Shown: piece by piece, positions 34,466-43,013 of the stretch
Position numbering within the stretch: the first letter of the stretch is position 1
Layout of the letters: each line of letters opens with the position of its first letter
NCBI GenBank assembly: GCA_964464925.1
Contig: CAYXLI010000028.1
Coordinates: 1 to 64,000 of the forward strand
Length of the DNA stretch: 64,000 nucleotides
Direction: 5' to 3'
From: CAYXLI01 sp964464925
GTDB taxonomy: Bacteria; Acidobacteriota; Terriglobia; Bryobacterales; Bryobacteraceae
Made by a program: the position numbers and the translations under genes
The notes under the pieces: model-generated
Told to the model about the DNA's origin: nothing
Databases searched by the model: none
Seen by the model: only the letters and a program-made list of their open reading frames with translations

Positions 34466-35812
34466 CTATGGGCGGAGCTTGGATTCGGCTGCTTTTGCGT
34501 CGTCCGTTCGCCCGGCTGAGCGGAGGGAATCGGCATAGCTTTCGATCAGGGCGCGAAACAGATCCGGCGGAATTTTGCCGGAAGCATCGAGTAAGGGTTT
34601 CACGATCGGTTCAGCCTTCGCGAACTCGCCGTCTCCCAATAGCGTAAACGCTTTGAAAGCGAGAGCCTGCAGGCGGATTTTGTCACACATATCTTGCGGG
34701 GCGCATTGTTTGGCGGTGGCGACGGCCAAATCGAACTGCGTCAAGGCCTCATCGTGCTGGCGTTCATGGAGTAACTGTGAGCCCAGATCCAGGTGCGCCT
34801 GGGGCAGTTCCATGCTATTCGGCGGGAGTTGTTTGCTAACAAAATCCAGCACCTGACGGGTGGCCTCGAGCGCCTCCGCGCGCTTCCTGTTTTCAAAAAG
34901 CAGGTTGGCGAGTCCGCGCATGGCGCCGGCAACCCGCACATGATCGACCGGAGGCTCGGCCTGGCCCTGTGCAATGGCCGCACGCATGTTTGCTTCCGTA
35001 CGCGGCAAAAGGCCGAATTGGGAATCCACGAAGGCGAAGCGCAGACGCGTGTCGAAGAACGCTGTACGGTCCTTCAGGGAGGTGAGAGCGGGCGCAGGGT
35101 GCGGATCGCCAGCCGGGAAGAGCGGGACGAGGGGAGGCGGAGCGGAGGCGCCCTTCGGCTTCGGGCCGAAGCGTCCGGCAGCATACATTTCGTTAATCTC
35201 GGGACGGATGACTGCGGCTTGGGCAGGCTGTGACGTTTCCTCGAGAAGCTTCAAGAACTGCTGCATGGCGGTGAGATAAAGGGCAGGCGGAAGGGACCCG
35301 GCGCGGCCGACGTCGTACGCCTGTCTGATAAGGGGTTCAGCGGATTTGTAGTCGCGCATTTCCAGAAAATACCGGCCACCGTTGACCACGTAGCGAATGG
35401 CGGTGTTGACGCAGGATTGCGGTCCCTGAGGTTTGTTGGCAGGAAACCCGCAGAGACGCGCCGCTTGCATGGTGGTGAGGGCCGCATCGAGAGCGTCCTC
35501 CCGGCGCCCTTCGGCGGTGTACAGCTCCGTAAGCGAGTCCAAAGCCGCGACTAACTCGGGATTGACCTCCTCGCTCGGGAACATGCTGATGGCGTGCATG
35601 TAGGCGATCTCGGCATCATCGAGTTTCTTCTGCGCCCGGTCGGCATCTCCCTGGGCGAGCAGCGCCTTTGCGGCTGCGCGAGTGCCAGACAGTTCCTCCT
35701 TCCTCGGCGGAGGCGGAGCGGATTTCTTCTGGGCGAGAACGGTGAAATGCGGAACGAGGAAGAACACAAACAGTGCAATACGTAGGCGTAGCAACGTGCC
35801 TCTTCCTGCCAT
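34466..35812 (-). CDS. Secreted tetratricopeptide-repeat protein
   Basis: The predicted 448-residue protein starts with a signal peptide (LRIALFVFFLVPHFTVLAQ) at ATG 35812, followed by a Lys/Pro-rich linker and helical repeats of the TPR type (AKALLAQGDADRAQKKLDDA, then ALDSLTELYTAEGRREDALD, LDLGSQLLHERQHDEALTQF). It probably works as an extracytoplasmic scaffold. No enzyme motif is seen. It is transcribed leftwards, ending 104 bases before the mraZ open frame. Confidence 0.75.
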   Translation of the reverse strand: MAGRGTLLRLRIALFVFFLVPHFTVLAQKKSAPPPPRKEELSGTRAAAKALLAQGDADRAQKKLDDAEIAYMHAISMFPSEEVNPELVAALDSLTELYTAEGRREDALDAALTTMQAARLCGFPANKPQGPQSCVNTAIRYVVNGGRYFLEMRDYKSAEPLIRQAYDVGRAGSLPPALYLTAMQQFLKLLEETSQPAQAAVIRPEINEMYAAGRFGPKPKGASAPPPLVPLFPAGDPHPAPALTSLKDRTAFFDTRLRFAFVDSQFGLLPRTEANMRAAIAQGQAEPPVDHVRVAGAMRGLANLLFENRKRAEALEATRQVLDFVSKQLPPNSMELPQAHLDLGSQLLHERQHDEALTQFDLAVATAKQCAPQDMCDKIRLQALAFKAFTLLGDGEFAKAEPIVKPLLDASGKIPPDLFRALIESYADSLRSAGRTDDAKAAESKLRP

Positions 35813-35943
35813 GGGGCTAGTTCCTATTAAAGCACTGTGCGGGGTGAAACACGGATGTCCCAAATCCGAACAGGTGACTGTTCGGCGGTCTCTTGCAAGA
35901 TGAGTGAGTTAGGGGTGGAAGTGGAATTGCGGCTATTCCCCCC

Positions 35944-36531
35944 ATGCGGCGGGCAGCAGTTGTGGCACTGGCAATGGCCCTGGCGTTTTGGGCAGGAAGA
36001 ATCGGAAGGACAGAGAAGATCCTACGAATCTACCGGCCAGGCGAGGAGGCCATTTCTTACTCGACTTACCGGTACCTGCGGGGACATACACAGACCCTTG
36101 CGAATCTCACCGGCTTTGCCGAAACCGTAGTACCGCTGGACGGATCGCGCGTAGTGGCGAGATTCGTGGCCGGCGACTACTTCGGATTACTGGGCGAGAA
36201 AGCTCTTGCCGGGCGCACGCTGGCGACGAGCGATGAAGGAACAGAGCGGGCCGTGCTGAGCGAGTCGGTTTGGAAGACTCAATTCGGCGGCGCGCCGGAA
36301 GTGATAGGGCGGCACGTGCGCATCGGGGTGCGGTCGGTAGAGGTGGTCGGCGTCACCGCATCGGATGCCGCGGATGTGTGGATGCCGCTAAAGGAATCGG
36401 ATGATCCTTCGATGGTTCTGTATGGCAAAACAAAAGCCGGTGTGCCGGCCTCAGCCGTTCAGGCTGAGCTGGCGGTTCTGCTGAAAAAGTTTGCCAAGGC
36501 GAGCGAATCAGTGCCAGTTACCGCGCTGTAG
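35944..36531 (+). CDS. Orphan MacB-type periplasmic core domain protein
   Basis: A 195-residue protein with one N-terminal hydrophobic segment (VVALAMALAFWAGRIG) and a MacB-like periplasmic fold: SYSTYRYLRGHTQTLANLTG, RFVAGDYFGLLGEKALAGRT, VLSESVWKTQFGGAPEVIGR, and VEVVGVTASDAADVWMP. In Solibacter-group ABC permeases (the ADOP type) this domain lies between the first membrane helix and three later helices. Here the helices after the domain are missing, so it cannot be a full permease. It may be a remnant or a stand-alone binding domain. Confidence 0.68.
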   Translation: MRRAAVVALAMALAFWAGRIGRTEKILRIYRPGEEAISYSTYRYLRGHTQTLANLTGFAETVVPLDGSRVVARFVAGDYFGLLGEKALAGRTLATSDEGTERAVLSESVWKTQFGGAPEVIGRHVRIGVRSVEVVGVTASDAADVWMPLKESDDPSMVLYGKTKAGVPASAVQAELAVLLKKFAKASESVPVTAL

Positions 36532-36543
36532 CGGGGTTCCAGC

Positions 36544-36569
36544 CCTGTGCAGCCCAGAGGCTGCACAGG
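36544..36569. terminator. Strong hairpin between convergent genes
   Basis: CCTGTGCAGC and GCTGCACAGG form a perfect 10-bp stem with a 6-base loop (CCAGAG), extendable by one pair. It lies between the ends of the MacB-like gene and the TonB-receptor gene, so it may act in both directions. No T-run follows, so it could also be a protective hairpin or a structured repeat. Confidence 0.5.
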
Positions 36570-36588
36570 TGGGACATCGCGCTCGATA

Positions 36589-39500
36589 TCAGAACAAGAT
36601 TTTGAGCGCGAACTGAATCTGACGCGCAGGGTAGGTGCTGCGGATGGTACCGAAGGCCGCGCTGGAGCGGTCAGGATTCGCCGCGCGGAAGTTGGTGTGG
36701 TTCATCAGATTGAAGAATTCCGAACGGAACTGCGTGGTGACGCGCTCCGTGATCCGGAAATTCTTCTGAACGTTTGCATCGATCTGGAAAAGTCCGTGGC
36801 TGCGGGCGACGTTGCGGCCGGCGTTGCCAAAGGGGCCATTGGTGGGGACGACTACGTTCGCTTTGTTGAAGTAGTTGTCGATGGTACGCTGATCGCCCGG
36901 AGCGAGCGGATCGCCAAGCAGGTTGGGGCGGTAGCTGGGCTGGCCGCGGAAATCCTGGCCGATGTTGGAGACCTGGAATCCGGCGGGAACCGAACTATAG
37001 AGCAGGTTGATCGGCTCACCGCTGACGGACGTGCTGATGCCGCTGACTTGCCATCCGCCTAAGAGAGCATCGACTCCGCGATTCCAGTCTGAGCCGAAGC
37101 GACGGCCCTTGCCGAACGGAAGTTCATAGACGGCGCTGAGCGTGTTGTTGAACTTCTGGTCATAGGACGATGGGCCCTTTTCGGCCGCCATGTTGAAGAA
37201 GTTCTGCGGGCTGGGCCGGCCGCCATTGCCTTGATCTTCGAGCGATTGTGAGGCGTTGTCGAGAGCTTTCGACCAGGTGAAGGAGTTCAGCAGGCTGAGG
37301 CCGCCGGAGTAGCGCTTCTCCAATTTGAGTTGGAGAGCGTTGTAGTTGGCGAACGCTCCGGGCCAAGTGATAGTGATAGGTCCCCAGGCCTGATTGGGAC
37401 GGCGCTGCTGTAGCGACGGTACACCGGGGCCGCTGCCAACCGCCGCGGGCGTGGCCTGGTTGTAATCGGCAAAGACGATCAAGTGAGTGCTCTTGTTGCC
37501 GACATAAGCGATATCAAACAGCACGTTATGGAAAATCTCCTTCTGGATGGAGAAGAACCAGTTCTGGACGTAGGCCGTAGGCGTGTTTTTCGGAATGTAA
37601 GAGATGTTCGCGAGGCGCTGGTCAAAGCCGGCGGGGTTAAGGAGGTTGTCCGGGTAGCCCTGCTGCGTGGTGCGGAAAGTGGACTGCGTGGGATCCTGCG
37701 TGACAGCGACGTTGATGGACTGCGGGAAGTTGATGGCCAGCAGGTTCCCGCCGCCCGCGCGATTGAAATGCGCGTAGCTGATGCCATAGCCACCACGCAC
37801 GACCCAAGTGGGAGTGAACGAGTAAGCGAAGCCGACGCGAGGCGCGAAATTATTCCGGTCCGGGTTCACGAGAGTGCGGTCATAGAGGCTGCCGCTTTTC
37901 GCCTGCAGCAATGTGTTTGTACCCGGATCGAAGTTGGTCAGCTTGTTGTCGCGTTCCCAATAGGGCGTAGCAAACTCATAGCGGACGCCAAGGTTGAGAG
38001 TGAGCTTATTGTTGACCTTGAAATCGTCCTGTACGTAGCCGAAGTGGAGGTAGTTGCGGAGGTTCGCAACAAAGAAGTTCGTCAGGGCGTAGGTTCTACG
38101 CAGACCAAACAGGAAGTCGGCGAGATTGTTCCCGCTAAAGGCTGCATTGTAGGAATCGAGACCATAGAGCGGATTTACGTCTTCGACTTCGGTATTGATC
38201 CACTGATACTCGTAACCCATCTTGAGAGAGTGACGGCCGAGGATCTTGGAGTAGACGATCTTCGGGTCATAGACGAACGGATATTGCCACTGCGGGTTGG
38301 TAGCCTGGCGGCCGAACGCGGTGTAGCCGGCCACTGCCTGATTTGTGAGACCACCGGAGACGCGGGCATCCGTGGGCAGGCCTGGGATGCCGTAAGTCGC
38401 CAGCATGTTGGGACCGCCGAGGTCACGCGGTGACTTCCCTGCCTCGGTGCGGGAAATGCCCATGCGGAATTCCAGAAGGGAGCTGGGGCTGAGGGTCCAG
38501 GTGGTGCCAAAAGCGATTTCCTGATTCAGAATGCGGATGAAGCCGTTTCCGCCGCCACCGGACGGGCCGGGAATCTCCGGCTCCTGGAACAGGTTCGTCT
38601 TCCGCTGATCGATTCGCACAAACGCCGTGAGCTTGCTGGTGAGCTGCCCGTCCAGCTTGAGATCCATTTTGTCGGTGTGGTTGCGGTCGGTACGGATGCG
38701 CTGGTAGTTGTTCGCGGATTCGGGGTTGGTCGGCAGCGGCAGATCGCTAATGACCTTGCGCGCGAAGGGTTGCCAGTCGCTTTGCGGGATGGGCGTTCCA
38801 GCCGGATAGACTTTGCCCGTAAGCGGGTTGGTAATGGTGGTGGTGAAGATGCCCTGGCGCTGCGCCGCGGTGGGAAGAACGGAGAAGGTGAGGAACTTGT
38901 TGTTCTCCCGGAAGCCTTCGTAGTTGGCGAAGAAGAAGGCACGGTCCTTTACGATGGGGCCGCCGAGTGTAGCGCCGAACTGATTCCGCTGCAGTACGGG
39001 CTTGACGCCTCCAGCAGGTTTGAAGAAACCGATGGCGTTGAGATCCGTGTTGCGGAGGAACTCCCAGGCTGCGCCATGCAGTTGATTGGTACCGCTGCGC
39101 ATGGACGCGTTGACCATCGCTCCGGAGGCCCGGCCGTATTCGGCGGACATATTGTTCGTAACGATGCGAAACTCGGTGAGTGCGTCGGGCGGGAGGTTGA
39201 TCACCTGATTCGCGAATCCCTGGTTACTGGTGCCGTAGGAATTGTTGTCCACACCGTCGAGCAGGAAATTGTTGAAGACGGAGCGCTGGCCGTTCACATT
39301 GAAGGAGCCTTCCCGCGGCGGATTGGCGACAGCGTATGCGGAGCGGCGCACACCGGGCGAGAGCAGTGCGAGATCGGAATAGTTCCGGCCGTTCAGCGGA
39401 AGCTCGACGATCTTCTTGGTTTCGATGACCTGGCCGCGCTCGCTCGAGTCTGCCTCGACGATGGAGACGTTCGCGCTGACACTGACGGATTCAGTGATCT

Positions 39501-39825
39501 GGCCGACCGTCATGATCAGATCGACACGCTGCCGGGCATTGACATTGACGGTAACGTTTTCTGCAGTCGCGTTGCTGAAGCCTGTCTTTTCGGCGACCAG
39601 TTTGTATCGCCCTACACGGACATTGACGAACTCATAATTGCCGTTCTCGTCCGTATCTTTCGTGCTGGTGAAGCCTGTATCGGCATTGGTGAGTGTCACC
39701 CGTGCGCCAGTGACGACCGCATCGGAGCGATCCTTTACGGTACCCAGGACGGAAGCACTTTCGAACTGCGCGAAGCCGACGGAGGCGCAGCACACCATGA
39801 AAAGGTAGACCAGTAGCGTTCTCAT
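36589..39825 (-). CDS. Oar-like TonB-dependent outer membrane receptor with carboxypeptidase regulatory-like domain
   Basis: A 1078-residue outer membrane protein. It has a signal peptide (LLVYLFMVCCASVGFAQ), a CarboxypepD_reg-like beta-sandwich (SVLGTVKDRSDAVVTGARVT, residues about 25-110), a plug domain (ELPLNGRNYSDLALLSPGVR, NGQRSVFNNFLLDGVDNNSY) and a long beta-barrel ending in an aromatic Phe (QFALKILF). Oar-like proteins occur in many copies in Acidobacteria and import or display glycans and peptides; the ligand here is unknown. No partner SusD gene is adjacent. Confidence 0.88.
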   Translation of the reverse strand: MRTLLVYLFMVCCASVGFAQFESASVLGTVKDRSDAVVTGARVTLTNADTGFTSTKDTDENGNYEFVNVRVGRYKLVAEKTGFSNATAENVTVNVNARQRVDLIMTVGQITESVSVSANVSIVEADSSERGQVIETKKIVELPLNGRNYSDLALLSPGVRRSAYAVANPPREGSFNVNGQRSVFNNFLLDGVDNNSYGTSNQGFANQVINLPPDALTEFRIVTNNMSAEYGRASGAMVNASMRSGTNQLHGAAWEFLRNTDLNAIGFFKPAGGVKPVLQRNQFGATLGGPIVKDRAFFFANYEGFRENNKFLTFSVLPTAAQRQGIFTTTITNPLTGKVYPAGTPIPQSDWQPFARKVISDLPLPTNPESANNYQRIRTDRNHTDKMDLKLDGQLTSKLTAFVRIDQRKTNLFQEPEIPGPSGGGGNGFIRILNQEIAFGTTWTLSPSSLLEFRMGISRTEAGKSPRDLGGPNMLATYGIPGLPTDARVSGGLTNQAVAGYTAFGRQATNPQWQYPFVYDPKIVYSKILGRHSLKMGYEYQWINTEVEDVNPLYGLDSYNAAFSGNNLADFLFGLRRTYALTNFFVANLRNYLHFGYVQDDFKVNNKLTLNLGVRYEFATPYWERDNKLTNFDPGTNTLLQAKSGSLYDRTLVNPDRNNFAPRVGFAYSFTPTWVVRGGYGISYAHFNRAGGGNLLAINFPQSINVAVTQDPTQSTFRTTQQGYPDNLLNPAGFDQRLANISYIPKNTPTAYVQNWFFSIQKEIFHNVLFDIAYVGNKSTHLIVFADYNQATPAAVGSGPGVPSLQQRRPNQAWGPITITWPGAFANYNALQLKLEKRYSGGLSLLNSFTWSKALDNASQSLEDQGNGGRPSPQNFFNMAAEKGPSSYDQKFNNTLSAVYELPFGKGRRFGSDWNRGVDALLGGWQVSGISTSVSGEPINLLYSSVPAGFQVSNIGQDFRGQPSYRPNLLGDPLAPGDQRTIDNYFNKANVVVPTNGPFGNAGRNVARSHGLFQIDANVQKNFRITERVTTQFRSEFFNLMNHTNFRAANPDRSSAAFGTIRSTYPARQIQFALKILF

Positions 39826-39945
39826 AGAAATCGACCTAGATTAGCACTCGGATATTACACGTGGGTTTCGAGTAGATTGCAAGCGGTTTTCCCCTGAGCT
39901 CGTGCCGCGAAGCCGAATGGCTTGGGCCAGGCAGACACGTTCTTC

Positions 39946-40245
39946 TTACTCGGATGCCAGCACGCGAGCGCCTTCGGCGAGGACGCGCTGCAGGTGCACC
40001 TTTGGATTGGGTGCCACCGCGACGGTGAAGAAACGATCCTGCCAGGGGACGGTGCCGTCTTCAGGATCGAAGATTAACATGACATTCTCGAGATCGGCGC
40101 AGGACCGCCTAAGGATGCGAATGTCCTCCTCCGGCCCCATGACTACACACAACCCCGCCGGCAGTTGCGCAGAGAGGGCCCGCAACTGATCCGGCGTGGG
40201 GACCGCGAGCAGCAGCACGCGGTCCGCCGGCCCAACTTCAATCAC
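39946..40245 (-). CDS. Small hypothetical protein after thiC
   Basis: A 99-residue protein whose start overlaps the thiC stop by 8 bases. It has two beta-alpha units (ADRVLLLAVPTPDQLRALSA, LCVVMGPEEDIRILRRSC, ENVMLIFDPEDG) like part of a Rossmann-type methyltransferase, but the full fold is not present. It could be a truncated methyltransferase or a small partner of ThiC. Function is unknown. Confidence 0.55.
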   Translation of the reverse strand: MIEVGPADRVLLLAVPTPDQLRALSAQLPAGLCVVMGPEEDIRILRRSCADLENVMLIFDPEDGTVPWQDRFFTVAVAPNPKVHLQRVLAEGARVLASE

Positions 40246-41611
40246 CTTTGGCCGAAACCTGGACCAGCACCGATTCGGCTTCTTCCGAAGTGAACTCCTG
40301 TACCTTGGAACTGATGTTCATCGAGCAGAACTTCGGGCCGCACATCGAGCAGAAGTGCGCATCCTTGAAGCCCTCCTCGGGCAACGTTTCGTCGTGCATA
40401 GAGCGCGCGGTTTCAGGGTCGATGGACAATCGGAATTGCTCGTTCCAATCAAAATTGAACCGGGCTCGTGAGAGTGCGTCATCGCGGTCGCGGGCGCCAG
40501 GACGATGCCGTGCGATATCGGCCGCGTGGGCCGCAATTTTATAAGCGATCAGGCCCTGCTTCACATCCTCCTTATTGGGGAGGCCGAGGTGCTCCTTCGG
40601 GGTGACATAGCACAGCATCGATGCGCCATGCCAGCCAATCATGGCGGCGCCTATGGCCGAGGTGATGTGGTCAAAGCCGGGAGCGATATCCGTGACCAAA
40701 GGGCCAAGCGTATAGAAAGGCGCCTCGTAGCAGAGTTCCTTTTCCTTTTCGACCTGGAGTTGGATCTGGTCGAGTGGGATATGACCCGGGCCTTCGATCA
40801 TCGTTTGGACATCGTATTCCCAGGCGATCCTGGTGAGCTCACCCAGGGTTTTCAACTCGGCGAACTGGGCTTCGTCGCTGGCATCTGCGATCGAACCCGG
40901 ACGCAGGCCGTCGCCGAGAGAGAAGCTCACATCATATTTCTGGAAGATCTTGCAGATATCCGCGAACCGTTCGTAAAGGAAGTTCTGCTTGTGGTTCTTT
41001 ACCATCCATTCGGCCAGGATGGACCCGCCCCTGCTGACAATGCCCGTCACGCGTTTGGTGGTGAGGGGCACGTACTGAATGAGCACTCCGGCGTGGATGG
41101 TCATGTAATCAACACCCTGCTGCGCCTGCTCCTCGATCACTTCGAGCATGAGGCCGGCGGTCAGGTCTTCGATGCGGCGGACGCGGCTGAGGGCTTCATA
41201 GATCGGCACGGTGCCGATGGGCACGGGCGATGCTTCGATGATGGCTTGGCGGATGCGCGGGATATCGCCGCCGGTCGACAGATCCATAACGGTATCCGCG
41301 CCGTATTTTACTGAGTACTGGAGCTTTTCCAGCTCTTCATCGATGTTGGAGGTAGTGGCGGAATTGCCGATGTTCGCGTTGACTTTGCACTTGGAAGCGA
41401 CACCGATGGCCATGGGAACCAGCGAACGGTGGTTGATGTTGGCCGGAATGATCATCCGGCCCCGGGCGACTTCGTCGCGCACCGTTTCGGGAGTGATTCG
41501 CTCGATGTCGGCTACGTACTGCATTTCACCGGTAACGATGCCCTTGCGGGCGTAGTGCATTTGCGTGCGGACGGCGTCCTTGCTCCGCGCGGCAATCCAT
41601 TCATTGCGCAT
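40238..41611 (-). CDS. thiC: Phosphomethylpyrimidine synthase ThiC
   Basis: The predicted 457-residue radical SAM enzyme converts aminoimidazole ribotide to HMP phosphate in thiamine synthesis. It contains IPANINHRSLVPMAIG, KVNANIGNSATTSNIDEELE, YGADTVMDLSTGGDIP, MIEGPGHIPLDQI, and the C-terminal cluster motif HFCSMCGPKFCSMNI. ATG 41611 matches the family N-terminus. An open frame extends further to 41707. No TPP riboswitch could be recognised in the leader. Confidence 0.96.
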   Translation of the reverse strand: MRNEWIAARSKDAVRTQMHYARKGIVTGEMQYVADIERITPETVRDEVARGRMIIPANINHRSLVPMAIGVASKCKVNANIGNSATTSNIDEELEKLQYSVKYGADTVMDLSTGGDIPRIRQAIIEASPVPIGTVPIYEALSRVRRIEDLTAGLMLEVIEEQAQQGVDYMTIHAGVLIQYVPLTTKRVTGIVSRGGSILAEWMVKNHKQNFLYERFADICKIFQKYDVSFSLGDGLRPGSIADASDEAQFAELKTLGELTRIAWEYDVQTMIEGPGHIPLDQIQLQVEKEKELCYEAPFYTLGPLVTDIAPGFDHITSAIGAAMIGWHGASMLCYVTPKEHLGLPNKEDVKQGLIAYKIAAHAADIARHRPGARDRDDALSRARFNFDWNEQFRLSIDPETARSMHDETLPEEGFKDAHFCSMCGPKFCSMNISSKVQEFTSEEAESVLVQVSAKGD

Positions 41612-41764
41612 GACCTGATTATGGCACGCGGTTTCGCCACCGGCGGGGTGCAGCCTGTTCGTCGGTTTGCAGTGTATCGAGCCGATAAAAAGTAACCGGC
41701 AACACACTTGCGCAAGGCGAGGCCGGCCGTGAAAAACCAGACTGTTGCGCGATACACTTCGATC

Positions 41765-43012
41765 ATGCGGTGGATTGCTCTCGCTCTTGGTGTGTGTGCT
41801 CTTTTTGGGGCGGACCGGATCCCGCTCGATGAATATAAGACCCGGCGGGCGAACCTACGCAAGGCGCAGGGCGATGCCGTGGTCATCCTCTTCGGAGCAG
41901 ATGAAGGCGAGATCGGGGATCTGCGATCCGGATTCTTCCAGGAACCGAACTTCTATTACCTGACCGGATGGACCCAACCGGGAGCGATTCTTGTGCTGAC
42001 GCGAGAAAAGGAGTTCTTCCTGATTCCGAAGCGCAATCCGGATCAAGAGAAGTGGACCGGCCCGAAGCTGGGGCCGGAATCGCCGAACATCAATGCCATC
42101 ACCGGATTTGAGAATGTGCTGCCGGCCGAAGCGTTCGAATCGAATTTGAATAGCTGGGCAGAGAATGGAAAGCGCATTTACACGCTGATGAAAACGCAAC
42201 AGGGCGAGGCACTGAAGAAATTGTTGCCGCTGCGGGATTTTTATGAAGCCTCGACGCCGATTGCGAAGCTGCGGATGACAAAGTCGGCGGCGGAGCTGGC
42301 CGCAATTCAGCGCACTACAGACATTACGATCGACGCGCATCTGACTGCGTGGAGGAACATCAAGCCAGGCAAGGCGGAGTACGAGATCGCGGCGCTGATG
42401 ACTGGATTGTATTTCAGCAGGGGTTGTGAGCGGCATGCTTATGCGCCCATCGTCGGTTCGGGGCCGAATGGGGCCATCCTGCACTATTCGCGCAACAACC
42501 GGACGATCGACACGGGCGAACTGGTGCTGATGGATGTAGCGGCCGAGTGCAGCATGTATGCTTCCGATGTGACTCGCACGGTACCGGCGAATGGCAGATT
42601 CACGCCTCGACAGAAGGAGCTGTATGAAGTCGTGCTCGGCGCTCAGAAGGCTGTGATCGCGGCGATCAAGCCAGGAATGGTTCTGCGCGGCAACGGACCG
42701 AACAGCCTGAATAAAGTTGCCCAGGATTACATCAGCACCCATGGGAAGGACAAGAATGGAGGATCCCTGGGCAAGTACTTTACGCACGGGGTAAGCCATC
42801 ATGTGGGGCTGGATGTGCACGATCCCAGCGAGACCGGATCCGTGCTGGCTCCGAACATGGTGATCACCGTGGAACCGGGTTTGTACATCCCCGAGGAAGG
42901 GATTGGCATTCGCATTGAAGACGTCGTTCTGGTGACCGAGACGGGGGCACAAATCCTCAGCGGGAGACTCCCGAGGGAGCCGGCGGAAATCGAAAAAACC
43001 CTGGCCCATTGA
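41765..43012 (+). CDS. Exported Xaa-Pro aminopeptidase (M24B)
   Basis: The predicted 415-residue metallopeptidase has a signal peptide (MRWIALALGVCALFGADR), an N-terminal creatinase-like domain (FYYLTGWTQPGAILVLTREK) and an M24 pita-bread domain. Metal-ligand regions are VLMDVAAECSMYASDVTRT (two Asp), THGVSHHVGLDVHD (His), VEPGLYIPEEGIG (Glu) and IRIEDVVLV (Glu). It removes N-terminal residues before proline, here outside the cytoplasm. The next gene begins 1 base after its stop. Confidence 0.9.
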   Translation: MRWIALALGVCALFGADRIPLDEYKTRRANLRKAQGDAVVILFGADEGEIGDLRSGFFQEPNFYYLTGWTQPGAILVLTREKEFFLIPKRNPDQEKWTGPKLGPESPNINAITGFENVLPAEAFESNLNSWAENGKRIYTLMKTQQGEALKKLLPLRDFYEASTPIAKLRMTKSAAELAAIQRTTDITIDAHLTAWRNIKPGKAEYEIAALMTGLYFSRGCERHAYAPIVGSGPNGAILHYSRNNRTIDTGELVLMDVAAECSMYASDVTRTVPANGRFTPRQKELYEVVLGAQKAVIAAIKPGMVLRGNGPNSLNKVAQDYISTHGKDKNGGSLGKYFTHGVSHHVGLDVHDPSETGSVLAPNMVITVEPGLYIPEEGIGIRIEDVVLVTETGAQILSGRLPREPAEIEKTLAH

Positions 43013-43013
43013 C

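Noticed and set aside
36589..39825. Long plus-strand open frames (for example 37483-38433 and 38677-39816) opposite the TonB receptor gene
   Set aside because: The receptor reads with family motifs along its whole length; the opposite frames have no motif and are shadows.
41612..41764. Possible TPP riboswitch in front of thiC
   Set aside because: I could not find the CUGAGA and ACCUGAUCUGGAUAAUGCCAGCG-like elements in the expected order. A CTGATTATGG stretch near 41616 is too weak.
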